A stretch of DNA of 12,825 nt from a bacterium. GTDB taxonomy: Bacteria > UBP14 > UBA6098. A model generated the notes under the pieces. It saw only the letters and a list, made by a program, of their open reading frames with translations, searched no databases and was not told the DNA's origin. The DNA lies in contig DAOWNU010000011.1 in the NCBI GenBank assembly GCA_030642425.1, positions 1 through 12,825 on the forward strand, in the 5' to 3' direction. Positions 1 through 6,849 of the stretch are shown here, one piece after another. A program made the position numbers and the translations under genes. The first letter of the stretch is position 1; every line of letters starts with the position of its first letter.

Positions 1-1369
1 GTTCGTAATTAGGGTCGAAAAATCTATAGCAATCCCTGCCCGAATTTTTCGCGGAATACATCGCAATATCGGCATTTTTGGTAAGTGTTCCAATATCCTC
101 GCCATGTGTCGGGAAGTGAACAATACCAATGCTTATTGTTACATTCAGTTTCTGACCGTCGATAGTAAGCGGCTTGCGAATCTCATCGACTATCTTTCGA
201 GCTATCGCTTCCAAATCCCCCTCTACGCCGGTTTCGTTAAGCAGGATCATAAACTCGTCGCCGCCCACTCTCGCGACCGTGTTGGCCTCGCCCAGAATGC
301 CGGTCAGTCTGTCCGCGACGGATTTCAGCAGAACGTCGGCGATGCCGTGTCCCATTGTATCGTTAATCCTTTTGAAATTATCGATATCGAGCATCATCAA
401 ACCGAATTTCCCCTCGCCCTTTCTCTTTTCCTTTTTTGCGCGGGCTTCGGTTATCGAAAGCCTGTCGAAAAACAGCCTTCGGTTGGGCAATTCGGTCAGA
501 TGGTCGTGCGTGGCCGTGTGGATAAGCTGTTCCTGCAGCATCTTTCTCTCGGTAATATCGCGCGAAACGCCGAGTATCCCGATGGGGTCGCCATCGTGGC
601 CGCGCAGGAAACACAGATTTAGCTCCACGGGGATATTGGAGCCGTCTTTACATCTATGCTCTATCTCCAGATTCTTTTGAATAAAACGGCCGTTCCGCGC
701 GGTTTCCTTTTCCGCGAGGATTTCGTTGAAAGCGCCCATAACTTTGTCGAGATAGGGGTGCGGAAGGATGTCGAAAATCGACATGTCGAGGGCCTCTTCG
801 TAACTGTAGCCCAGCATGTGCATAACCGATTGGCTGATATATGTGTGTTTTAAATCGAGGTCCACGGCCCAGATAATATCGGTCAAATTCTCCGCGAGCA
901 GTCGATATCGCTCCTCGCTTTCGCGAAGCGCTTTCACCGTTCTGGCAAGTTTTTCCTCGATAGCGAGGTCTTTCAAGACGTGCTCCACAACGCGGGGCAG
1001 AAAATCCAGAAAATTGCATTCTTTAACCAGATAATCCCGCGCGCCGAGTTTCATCATCGTGACAGCGGTGTGCTCGTCGCCGTGGCCGGTCATTATAATA
1101 AAAGGGGGCTTTAGCCCTTTTTTATCGAGAGTTTCGATAAGGACTTTGCTCGTCATATCGGGAAGTTTATAATCGAGCAGCAGAAGTGTATCGGTGTTTG
1201 CGGTTATTCTCTCGATAGCCTCGCGGCCGTTCGAGGCGACCCGCACCTTATAACCCGCTCTTCGGAGGTATTTTTTCACAAGAAGATTAAGTCCTTCGTC
1301 ATCCTCGACAACGAGGATACTCGAGGGAACCGCGATACTGCCGCAAGTGTTAACCTCTTTGTTCGTCAT
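1..1369 (-). CDS. REC-PAS-GGDEF response regulator, probable diguanylate cyclase (3' end outside window)
   Basis: The frame is open from an ATG at 1369 to the window edge, giving 456 visible residues. It is a response regulator whose output is predicted to make c-di-GMP from two GTP in the cytoplasm. Residues 17-135 form a receiver domain: acidic pocket E22-D23-D24, phospho-acceptor D66 in 'LLLLDYKLPD', T94 and K116. Residues 150-275 form a PAS/PAC domain ending 'GVSRDITERK'. The GGDEF domain starts near 285 ('DHLTELPNRR'), contains 'DIDNFKRIND' (328-337) and an intact GGDEF at 369-373, so catalysis is likely. The inhibitory RxxD site expected just upstream is absent (G-E-A-N, 360-363). The visible part stops near the end of GGDEF at 'FFDPNYE', so an EAL domain could follow. 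The start overlaps the upstream stop as ATGA and 'GAGAAG' precedes it, implying translational coupling to the response regulator gene. Confidence 0.93.
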   Translation of the reverse strand, partial: MTNKEVNTCGSIAVPSSILVVEDDEGLNLLVKKYLRRAGYKVRVASNGREAIERITANTDTLLLLDYKLPDMTSKVLIETLDKKGLKPPFIIMTGHGDEHTAVTMMKLGARDYLVKECNFLDFLPRVVEHVLKDLAIEEKLARTVKALRESEERYRLLAENLTDIIWAVDLDLKHTYISQSVMHMLGYSYEEALDMSIFDILPHPYLDKVMGAFNEILAEKETARNGRFIQKNLEIEHRCKDGSNIPVELNLCFLRGHDGDPIGILGVSRDITERKMLQEQLIHTATHDHLTELPNRRLFFDRLSITEARAKKEKRKGEGKFGLMMLDIDNFKRINDTMGHGIADVLLKSVADRLTGILGEANTVARVGGDEFMILLNETGVEGDLEAIARKIVDEIRKPLTIDGQKLNVTISIGIVHFPTHGEDIGTLTKNADIAMYSAKNSGRDCYRFFDPNYE

Positions 1370-1821
1370 TGTTTCTTCTCGTCATCGATATGTGGAATTT
1401 CAACTACCTGAAGGAACAGGCCCAATTGTCTTACAGCCGAAAAGAAACTCTCGTAGTCCACCGGCTTGACAATATAATGGTTGCATCCAAGATTGTGGCT
1501 TTCCTCTATAACCCGCGGGTCGTCGGTTGTTGTAATCATTATTACCGGCATTTTTTTCAGCCGCTCATCCCCTTTTATTTGCCTGAGAACCTCGATGCCG
1601 TCTATTCCCGGCATACGGATATCCAGAAGCAGGACATAGGGAATTCCCGATTCACAATGAGGGCCTTCTCCTTTTTTGAACAGGAAATCGAGGGTCTTTT
1701 CGCCGTTTCTAAAGTGTATTATCGTATTCGTGATACCGGCGCGTTCGAGGTTTTTATTTATCAGGGTGGCGTGACCCACGTCGTCCTCCGCGATAAGAAT
1801 GACTACTTCTTTTTTCAGCAT
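1366..1821 (-). CDS. Single-domain CheY/Rcp1-like response regulator
   Basis: This 151-aa protein is a stand-alone receiver domain with no output domain. It carries the acidic triad E12-D13-D14, phospho-acceptor D67 in 'YVLLLDIRMPGIDG', T97/T98 in 'MITTTDDP', and K119 in 'YIVKPVD'. The long alpha1-beta2 region 'NGEKTLDFLFKKGEGP' and the 'TTTDDP' turn are typical of the Rcp1 type that pairs with phytochrome-like kinases, and its length (~150 aa) fits that group. It probably takes phosphate from the kinase encoded 22 nt upstream and acts by protein contact or as a phospho-relay partner. A 'GGGAG' ribosome binding site precedes the ATG, and the stop overlaps the next start by 4 nt. The family assignment is secure; the partner is inferred from position. 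Confidence 0.95.
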   Translation of the reverse strand: MLKKEVVILIAEDDVGHATLINKNLERAGITNTIIHFRNGEKTLDFLFKKGEGPHCESGIPYVLLLDIRMPGIDGIEVLRQIKGDERLKKMPVIMITTTDDPRVIEESHNLGCNHYIVKPVDYESFFSAVRQLGLFLQVVEIPHIDDEKKQ

Positions 1822-1843
1822 TTGTTTCTCCCGATTCGGTCGT

Positions 1844-2731
1844 TCAAGCCGCCGGCAATTCCACGAAAAATCTGCTGCCCTTGCCGATTTCCGATTCCAA
1901 CCGGATACTGCCGTGATGTTTGTCTATAATCCTGCTTACGATGGCCAGCCCCAAACCTTCGCCCGTGCTTGTGTCGGGGTTAAGCTGGTGAAATATTCTA
2001 AAAACTTTCTCTTGATTTTCGGGCGCTATCCCGATCCCATTATCCTCGACACAATAAATAGATTTTTCATCTTCCATGAATCCCGAGACCTCGATAGTTC
2101 CTCGTCGATTCGGGCTAAAGTATTTCAGGGCATTATCGAATAGATTGGAAAATACCTGATTTATCTGAGTTTTGTCGCCCATACACGCGGGCAATTCCGA
2201 AATCCCGACTTCGACGCCGGCATCTTTTATCTGGTATTCAAAGGCTCTCACAATATTGTTAATCAGACTGTTCATGTCCAGCTTTTCGATTTCGATGACC
2301 ACCGTTCCCAGATGAGAAAGTTTCAACAGCCCGGCGAGCAAGGAGTCCATTTTCGCCACACTTGCGCTGATATACTGCAACGCTTCGGGGATTTCATTCT
2401 CCAGAAATGCGCGGATTTGCAGATTTGTGCTCTCCCGAACCTCCACGCCCTCAAGAATAGAAGCAAGCCCTTCGATAGAATATCCCAATTCTTTACTGAA
2501 ACCCTGAATATTCACCAGAGGGGAGCGTAAATCGTGGGAAGTTATGTGGATTATCTGCTCTAATTCATTATTTTTTGCGGCGAGTTTTGCGGACAACTGC
2601 TCGCGTTCCTTATCCGAGCGCCGCTCCTTTATCCTTGCATAGACCAGTAAATAAACGGCCCAGGCAAAAAAGATTCCCACAGCGACAGCCGAAACTATCC
2701 AGATAATTTGTATCTGAAATTGCGAATCCAT
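1844..2731 (-). CDS. Membrane-anchored sensor histidine kinase with minimal sensor region
   Basis: This 295-aa histidine kinase has one membrane helix (about residues 9-32), a short charged coiled segment (33-60), a HisKA domain with phospho-acceptor H66 in 'ITSHDLRSPLVNI', and an HATPase_c domain. The ATP-binding boxes are all visible: N box around N196-N200 ('NLFDNALKYF'), G1 box 'EDNGIGI' (229-235), F box 'EKVFRIFHQL' (241-250), and G2 box 'TGEGLGLAI' (256-264). It should autophosphorylate H66 and pass phosphate to a receiver, most likely the response regulator just downstream. No PAS, HAMP or extracytoplasmic sensor domain is present. Its first 37 nt overlap the end of the membrane-protein gene, and a 'GGGGGAG' ribosome binding site lies inside that gene, so translation is likely coupled. 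The H-box sequence resembles phytochrome-class kinases. Confidence 0.95.
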   Translation of the reverse strand: MDSQFQIQIIWIVSAVAVGIFFAWAVYLLVYARIKERRSDKEREQLSAKLAAKNNELEQIIHITSHDLRSPLVNIQGFSKELGYSIEGLASILEGVEVRESTNLQIRAFLENEIPEALQYISASVAKMDSLLAGLLKLSHLGTVVIEIEKLDMNSLINNIVRAFEYQIKDAGVEVGISELPACMGDKTQINQVFSNLFDNALKYFSPNRRGTIEVSGFMEDEKSIYCVEDNGIGIAPENQEKVFRIFHQLNPDTSTGEGLGLAIVSRIIDKHHGSIRLESEIGKGSRFFVELPAA

Positions 2732-3390
2732 AATTGGCTACTCCCCCAGAAAGTGAATACAATCATGATAGGAACCAGTCCGAGTTCCCAATAATCGTGT
2801 ATATTTTTCAACATCAGATAGCTATTGATGCTATCGAACAATTGAAGTATAAAAAAGCCCAGCAATATAAAAATCAATTCGATATGTTTTTCAATACCGT
2901 CTTTCGGAATAACGCTTATTGCCAGAATTGAACTGCTAATCTTGACCAACAACATTAAGAAATCGATTATATCCAGCGGCTCGTATGTCTTGTGAATGAA
3001 ATTCATTACCACGCCCGCAAGGATAACCGCAACCAGAACGGAATAAATCGATATTAAGAAGGTCTTTTTCGCAAGGAAAATATAAGTGTAAGAAAAAATC
3101 AGCGATAGCTCGTAAATGAGGATATACGCCATCAGGATAGTATATACCGTTGGACTATATCCGGTCGAAATCATTATTAAGGAATTCATCAACAGCAGAT
3201 AAAGATAAATAGCAAAGAGAGATAACCTGAACGGGGTTGCCCGTCCTTTGTATTTGAATAAAAGGATGAGGGGAAAGACGTATGATATAACATCGCCTTT
3301 CCCCCAACCTTTACTCCATCCCCTCCGAACGTGGTCCACCCACAGGATATAGCAAATTACCCCAAAGGCATGAGTGATAATTAACAGCAT
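2695..3390 (-). CDS. Polytopic inner-membrane protein, possible sensor subunit for the adjacent kinase
   Basis: I do not recognise the family of this 231-aa protein. It is very hydrophobic, with about seven or eight predicted membrane helices near residues 1-17, 32-47, 53-74, 78-106 (long, perhaps two), 110-131, 139-161, 169-185 and 201-222. Short loops contain 'RRGWSKGWGKGD' after helix 1 and a basic C-terminus 'WIRNFRYKLSG'. No catalytic motif is visible. An 'AGGA' ribosome binding site precedes the ATG. The gene sits 28 nt after the small unknown gene and overlaps the kinase start by 37 nt. Because that kinase has only one helix and no sensor domain, this protein may supply the sensing part, as in kinases with a 7TM input region. 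A transporter or unrelated membrane role is not excluded. Confidence 0.85.
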   Translation of the reverse strand: MLLIITHAFGVICYILWVDHVRRGWSKGWGKGDVISYVFPLILLFKYKGRATPFRLSLFAIYLYLLLMNSLIMISTGYSPTVYTILMAYILIYELSLIFSYTYIFLAKKTFLISIYSVLVAVILAGVVMNFIHKTYEPLDIIDFLMLLVKISSSILAISVIPKDGIEKHIELIFILLGFFILQLFDSINSYLMLKNIHDYWELGLVPIMIVFTFWGSSQLWIRNFRYKLSG

Positions 3391-3418
3391 TGTGTCCTAT
3401 TCATGGAACAGAACGGGA

Positions 3419-3796
3419 TCAACTTCCCCACGGTTTCCGCTTGACAAGAATCCTTGCGCTTTCGATAGACACGGGGACATAGCCGTTGTTGTCGGTGTCC
3501 ACGGCTATCGCGTTCACCTGGTCGCCGGATTGTGCGGGATGCCATTTCTTTTGCTGGTCCAGATATCTCGCGTTCCCCGCGATTTTCCCGAAGGTCACAT
3601 TCATAATCCCCTCTTGCGTCTCGATTCCCACCTCCGGTTGAAGTTCGAGGTCGTAAGCATTCTGCTGACTATTCCTTGCTTCGTTTTGCTCGTGAAGTGT
3701 ATCCCCGGCTTCCACCTTCTCCCACGGCGACCGGAAATCCTTCCGAGATTCTGTGCCATCGGGCGCTGCGACAACTTTCGCCAACACGTCTGACAT
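3419..3796 (-). CDS. Small soluble protein of unknown function, first gene of the signalling operon
   Basis: I do not recognise this 125-aa protein. It is hydrophilic, with no signal peptide, no membrane segment and no cysteine, so a cytoplasmic location is likely. The N-terminal half is polar and probably helical or disordered ('EAGDTLHEQNEARNSQQNAY'). The C-terminal half looks beta-rich ('EGIMNVTFGKIAGNARYLD', 'AIAVDTDNNGYVPVS'). The start is well supported: a strong 'GGGAGGAAG' ribosome binding site sits 5 nt upstream of the ATG, and a sigma70-like promoter lies 36 nt further up. It is the promoter-proximal gene, 28 nt before the membrane protein gene, so it is probably co-transcribed with the kinase system. 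A role as accessory or signal-linked protein is only a guess from position. Confidence 0.8.
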   Translation of the reverse strand: MSDVLAKVVAAPDGTESRKDFRSPWEKVEAGDTLHEQNEARNSQQNAYDLELQPEVGIETQEGIMNVTFGKIAGNARYLDQQKKWHPAQSGDQVNAIAVDTDNNGYVPVSIESARILVKRKPWGS

Positions 3797-3831
3797 AATC
3801 TTCCTCCCTTGTTTTAGGTTACTTTAAAAGC

Positions 3832-3860
3832 AATATAAGTCATAACGAAAAAAAGCGCAA
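3832..3860 (-). promoter_or_regulatory. Sigma70-like promoter for the signalling operon
   Basis: Reading the minus strand, TTGCGC (3860-3855) is separated by exactly 17 nt from TATATT (3837-3832). This lies in an A/T-rich stretch just upstream of the 125-aa gene, leaving a leader of about 30 nt that contains its ribosome binding site. The -10 matches the consensus at 5 of 6 positions; the -35 is weaker. Gene spacing suggests it drives all five minus-strand genes. Confidence 0.55.
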
Positions 3861-3883
3861 GACAATTTTTATTTTTTTATTAA

Positions 3884-4136
3884 GGTCGTTTCGGCTCCGC
3901 TCAACGACCGGTATGTTACGTTCCCTGAGCCTGTCGAAGGGGAAATGCGGGCGGAACGCCGCGCCTATTAAGGGTAAAAGGTCGCGTGTCATATTAAAAG
4001 GTCGAGCGTCTCGCTCGACATGGGGAAATCCACGGCGGGACGCCGCGCCTATTGAAGGTAAAATGTCGTTTCGGCTCCGCTCAACGACCGGTCGGTCCCC
4101 GAGCCTGTCGAAGGGGCAATGCCGACGGAAAACCTG
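3884..4136. repeat. Composite of duplicated palindromic intergenic repeats
   Basis: Most of the gene-free stretch 3797-4257 consists of repeats. Unit A, 28 nt beginning 'gtcgtttcggctccgct', is identical at 3885-3912 and 4065-4092 and folds as GGTCGTT / AACGACC (stem 3884-3890 with 3903-3909). Unit B, containing 'gagcctgtcgaagggg', occurs near 3922-3949 and 4096-4123. Unit C, containing 'acgccgcgcctatt', occurs at 3951-3984 and 4035-4068. Between them lies a perfect 8-bp hairpin with a 3-nt loop (4001-4019). The order A-B-C-hairpin-C-A-B suggests duplication or serial insertion. The 'CCTTCGACAGGCTCAGGG'-type motif is one I recall from intergenic regions of many unrelated bacteria. No transposase is nearby. 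No coding signal is evident, although one frame stays open through it. Confidence 0.8.
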
Positions 4137-4201
4137 CTCAACGGCTTCGCCGATTCGCTCCCGTGGTCTAAAAAATAGAATCATGGAAAAAAAGGCTTTC
4201 A

Positions 4202-4230
4202 TTCGACGAAATGAAGAATATATTTATTAT
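4202..4230 (+). promoter_or_regulatory. Weak candidate promoter for the NtrC-type regulator
   Basis: TATTAT at 4225-4230 matches the -10 consensus at 5 of 6 positions, in a strongly A/T-rich stretch. At 17-nt spacing the upstream hexamer is TTCGAC (4202-4207), a poor -35. Transcription from here would start around 4237 and give a short leader to the ATG at 4258, which agrees with the start chosen for the regulator. Confidence 0.25.
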
Positions 4231-4257
4231 AAATACACATCAACCGGGCGAGCACAA

Positions 4258-5580
4258 ATGCGGATAATAATTGCGGACGACGAACCACGGATGGGCTTTC
4301 TTCTGGCCTCGCGGCTGGAGACGGACGGCCACTTTGTAAAAGCGGTCACGGACGGAAATGACGCGCTGTCCGAGCTTGTCAACGGCTACGACCTTCTTAT
4401 TACCGATTTGAAAATGCCGGACATGAACGGTGTCGAGCTTTTGAGCAAGTCCAAAGGGATATATCCGGAGCTTCGGGTTATTCTGATGACCGCCTATGCC
4501 AGCGTGGACACGGCGATCTCCGCAATGAAAGCCGGCGCGGAGGACTATATTGTCAAACCGTTCCCGCTCGACGAGATGGCGCGGCTTGTGAAAAAGGCGG
4601 ATTCTTCCCGAAAACTCGACCAGGAGGTCCAATTCCGCAGGGGCGGCGAAATCGAGGAAGTTCTTATCGTGGGCGATTCTGCCCCGATGCGCGAGATTTT
4701 CGAGTTTATCGACAAGGTTGCCCCGACCGACGCCAGCGTGCTCATTCTGGGTGAGTCCGGCACGGGGAAAGAGCTTGTCGCGCGCGCGATTCATCGCAAA
4801 TCCCGAAGGCTAAAAGGGCCGTTTATTGCGGTCAACTGCGCCTCCCTTTCCAAAAGCCTGCTCGAGAGCGAGCTTTTCGGCCACGAGAAGGGCGCGTTCA
4901 CCGGGGCGCATAAGGCCAAGCCGGGAAGGTTCGAGCTTGCCGACGGCGGCACGCTGTTTCTCGACGAGATAGGCGAGCTTCCCTCGGGAATTCAGGCGAA
5001 GCTTCTTCGGGCCTTGCAGGACGGCATTATCAACAGAGTGGGAGGGGTCAACCCGATAAAGGTAGATATTCGCCTTATAACCGCGACGAACCGCAACCTC
5101 AAAAAAGAGATGACTTCGGGGGTATTTCGCGAGGACCTTTATTTCAGATTGGCGGTTTTTCCGATACAGCTTCCTGCGCTTATCGAACGGCGCGAGGATA
5201 TTCCCGCGCTCGTCGAGCATTTTTTCTCGAAACAAGGCTATTCCGCCGGGGTTGCCGACGCGGCGTTGAATGAACTCGAGAACGCCCGCTGGCGTGGGAA
5301 CGTCCGGGAGCTTTTTAATGTGCTCGAACGGGCGACAATACTGGCCGGGGGAGAGAAGATAGAGTTGAAGCATTTGCCGCCGCTGGGGGAAACCGAGCCG
5401 GGTGCGGCGGGAGTATATGTCGGCCGCATGACGCTGGAGGATATGGAGCGGACCGCTATTCTTTCGGCGCTGCGGAGGTCGCGCGGGAACAAGACGGAAG
5501 CGGCAAAGGCGCTTGGAATTACCCGCAGGATGATATACTCGCGCATGAAAAAGCTTAACATCTCGGATGAGGACGTTTAG
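4258..5580 (+). CDS. NtrC-family sigma54-dependent response regulator
   Basis: This 440-aa protein has the full NtrC layout. The receiver (1-115) carries D7-D8, phospho-acceptor D50 in 'LLITDLKMPDMNG', T78 and K100. The AAA+ domain (about 138-375) has Walker A 'GESGTGKE' (165-172), the sigma54-contacting loop GAFTGA intact (212-217), Walker B 'GTLFLDEIGE' (231-240), 'TATNRN' (275-280), the arginine-finger region 'REDLYFRL' (291-298) and 'WRGNVREL' (345-352). A Fis-type helix-turn-helix ends the protein ('GNKTEAAKALGITRR', 410-424). It should use ATP hydrolysis to open promoters bound by RNA polymerase-sigma54. The frame is open back to 3913, but that part translates palindromic repeats, so I start at the ATG opening 'MRIIIADDEPR', where receiver domains normally begin; its ribosome binding site ('gggcgag') is weak. 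No kinase is adjacent on the same strand, so it is an orphan unless served by the divergent kinase. Confidence 0.95.
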   Translation: MRIIIADDEPRMGFLLASRLETDGHFVKAVTDGNDALSELVNGYDLLITDLKMPDMNGVELLSKSKGIYPELRVILMTAYASVDTAISAMKAGAEDYIVKPFPLDEMARLVKKADSSRKLDQEVQFRRGGEIEEVLIVGDSAPMREIFEFIDKVAPTDASVLILGESGTGKELVARAIHRKSRRLKGPFIAVNCASLSKSLLESELFGHEKGAFTGAHKAKPGRFELADGGTLFLDEIGELPSGIQAKLLRALQDGIINRVGGVNPIKVDIRLITATNRNLKKEMTSGVFREDLYFRLAVFPIQLPALIERREDIPALVEHFFSKQGYSAGVADAALNELENARWRGNVRELFNVLERATILAGGEKIELKHLPPLGETEPGAAGVYVGRMTLEDMERTAILSALRRSRGNKTEAAKALGITRRMIYSRMKKLNISDEDV

Positions 5581-5596
5581 GGGAAAGAAGGACACT

Positions 5597-5628
5597 CTCG
5601 ATGGGAGTTATTAAATCCCCGCATCGAG
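5597..5628 (+). terminator. Hairpin after the NtrC-type gene, without a U-tract
   Basis: CTCGATG (5597-5603) pairs perfectly with CATCGAG (5622-5628), with further G/C pairing possible inside. It lies 16 nt past the stop codon. The following sequence is A-rich rather than T-rich, so it is not a classic intrinsic terminator; it could be a mRNA 3'-end stabiliser or a weak terminator. Confidence 0.35.
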
Positions 5629-5655
5629 CAGCAAAAATAAAAAAGAAAAAAAACC

Positions 5656-5684
5656 TTGACTATCAATATTAAACGATTTAAATT
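5656..5684 (+). promoter_or_regulatory. Sigma70-like promoter upstream of the secreted-protein genes
   Basis: TTGACT (5656-5661) matches the -35 consensus at 5 of 6 positions and is followed, after exactly 17 nt, by TAAATT (5679-5684). The surrounding stretch is A/T-rich. The leader to the ATG at 5771 would be about 80 nt. I saw no good sigma54 site (GG-N10-GC) here, so control by the upstream NtrC-type protein is not supported at this position. Confidence 0.5.
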
Positions 5685-5770
5685 GCAAGTAATACCTTTT
5701 CTATATTGGAAGGGGAGTTTTTTGGGGATAAAACAATACTGCTTTTAAGGGAATAATTTAAGGGAATAAA

Positions 5771-6667
5771 ATGAAAAATATTGTTCTTGTATTCTTGTTG
5801 GTTCTACTGACAGGCGTGGGATTCGCTGAATGGTCGCTTGACTGGACCGGCGAACCGGGTTTTGAAGACGACGGTGTAAATCCCGACAGGGGAAATATCG
5901 GCGCGCCATACGAGTTCAGGATTAAGTTCGTTTCGGAAGATCCCGAAGTTTCACCAACCTGGGTCAGGGTTAATATCGACCTCAACGAAGACGGCTGTTT
6001 CGAGGAGGATGAACTTTTCGATCTGAACCCGGCGAAAAATGCAAAGAATATCTGGACATTCACGAGGAAGATAAGCGTATCCCCATCGAGAACCGAGCTT
6101 CCGCATATGGCCTATTATTTCATTGGGCACGTCGATAACAAAATAAGGTCGAGCCAGCTTTCATTCGGGCCGATAATCGGCGGTTTCAACAATTCATTTA
6201 TAATACAGGGAGAAGGTTGGTTTATCCGCGAGGCCATGCTGCCGATGGAACTTATAACTATGAACAAAGCCGAAAGAATTATAATTACAAATACGAGCGG
6301 CTCGATTCAAACGATATCCTTGTCGATCCCGCCCGATCTTCCGGGGCCTTTTCATTCCTTGAGCGATGTCGATTCCTATGAACCGAACGGCTATGTTATC
6401 AGCGCGGTAATCACCGACATGCAAACAGAACAAATTCAAGATGAGGATTTCAACGGCGAAGGTTCGGAGGATGTTATCACACTTCAGAGCAAAATCGCCG
6501 AAGGTTCTGTGTTCAATATTGGGAAAGAATCGATAGGGAACGAACTGCAGCCGGGTGAGACCGCCGCAATATGGCTCCAAATAAGGGCGCCCGCCACTTC
6601 GGATGGTAATGACGTTTCAGATGATCAATGGATTTATATAAAAGTCGGAGTTAGCACAAAAAGTTAG
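5771..6667 (+). CDS. Exported beta-rich protein of unknown function with an EF-hand-like loop
   Basis: This 298-aa protein starts with a clear Sec signal peptide ('MKNIVLVFLLVLLTGVGFA', cleavage near A19/E20), so it is exported. The first half, from 'DWTGEPGFEDDGVNP', resembles an Ig-like module that I associate with secreted proteins of FCB-type bacteria. Residues 70-81 ('DLNEDGCFEEDE') fit the EF-hand or dockerin-like calcium loop, with D70, N72, D74, G75, E78 and E81 in place. The second half (about 150-298) is beta-strand rich, with 'IIITNTSGSIQTISL' and a final 'AAIWLQIRAP'. C76, inside the loop, is the only cysteine. 'AAGGGA' lies upstream of the ATG. No enzyme motif, membrane anchor or sorting signal is evident. 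It is followed by 182 nt before the next gene. A surface or periplasmic structural role is likely; the exact function is unknown. Confidence 0.85.
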   Translation: MKNIVLVFLLVLLTGVGFAEWSLDWTGEPGFEDDGVNPDRGNIGAPYEFRIKFVSEDPEVSPTWVRVNIDLNEDGCFEEDELFDLNPAKNAKNIWTFTRKISVSPSRTELPHMAYYFIGHVDNKIRSSQLSFGPIIGGFNNSFIIQGEGWFIREAMLPMELITMNKAERIIITNTSGSIQTISLSIPPDLPGPFHSLSDVDSYEPNGYVISAVITDMQTEQIQDEDFNGEGSEDVITLQSKIAEGSVFNIGKESIGNELQPGETAAIWLQIRAPATSDGNDVSDDQWIYIKVGVSTKS

Positions 6668-6849
6668 AAATGGGGTTTATGACAATAGTGTTTCTGTTTT
6701 TCAATAAAAATGAGATAATTAATTCCGACGTTCCGGTAAAGGAACTATAGAAGACTACTTGTTCGATGAACTTGTAATGCGGCTGTATTTTGAAAGTTTT
6801 TTTTAATTGTTCAATAAAACAAATTATACAAAATGAGAAGGAGAGTATC
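6668..6849 (+). other. Intergenic leader of the fibre-protein gene pair
   Basis: This 182-nt A/T-rich gap has no credible gene. It contains a short perfect inverted repeat GTTCC / GGAAC with a 6-nt loop (6730-6745), with no T-run after it. TTGAAA at 6790-6795 could be a -35 but has no convincing -10 at normal spacing. The ribosome binding site 'AAGGAGAG' (6838-6845) fixes the downstream start at ATG 6850 rather than the TTG at 6790. Confidence 0.4.

Noticed and set aside
104..680. Plus-strand open frames at the left edge
   Set aside because: They lie antisense to the REC-PAS-GGDEF gene, whose domains are unmistakable on the minus strand.
3913..4257. N-terminal extension of 115 residues on the NtrC-type regulator
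   Set aside because: The frame is open, but the DNA is duplicated palindromic repeat, the residues read as translated repeats, and a receiver domain normally begins within a few residues of the motif found at 4258.
5700..5755. Sigma54 promoter before the first secreted-protein gene
   Set aside because: The G-rich stretch 'ttggggataaaacaatactgc' does not place GG and GC ten bases apart, whereas a sigma70-like pair fits well just upstream.
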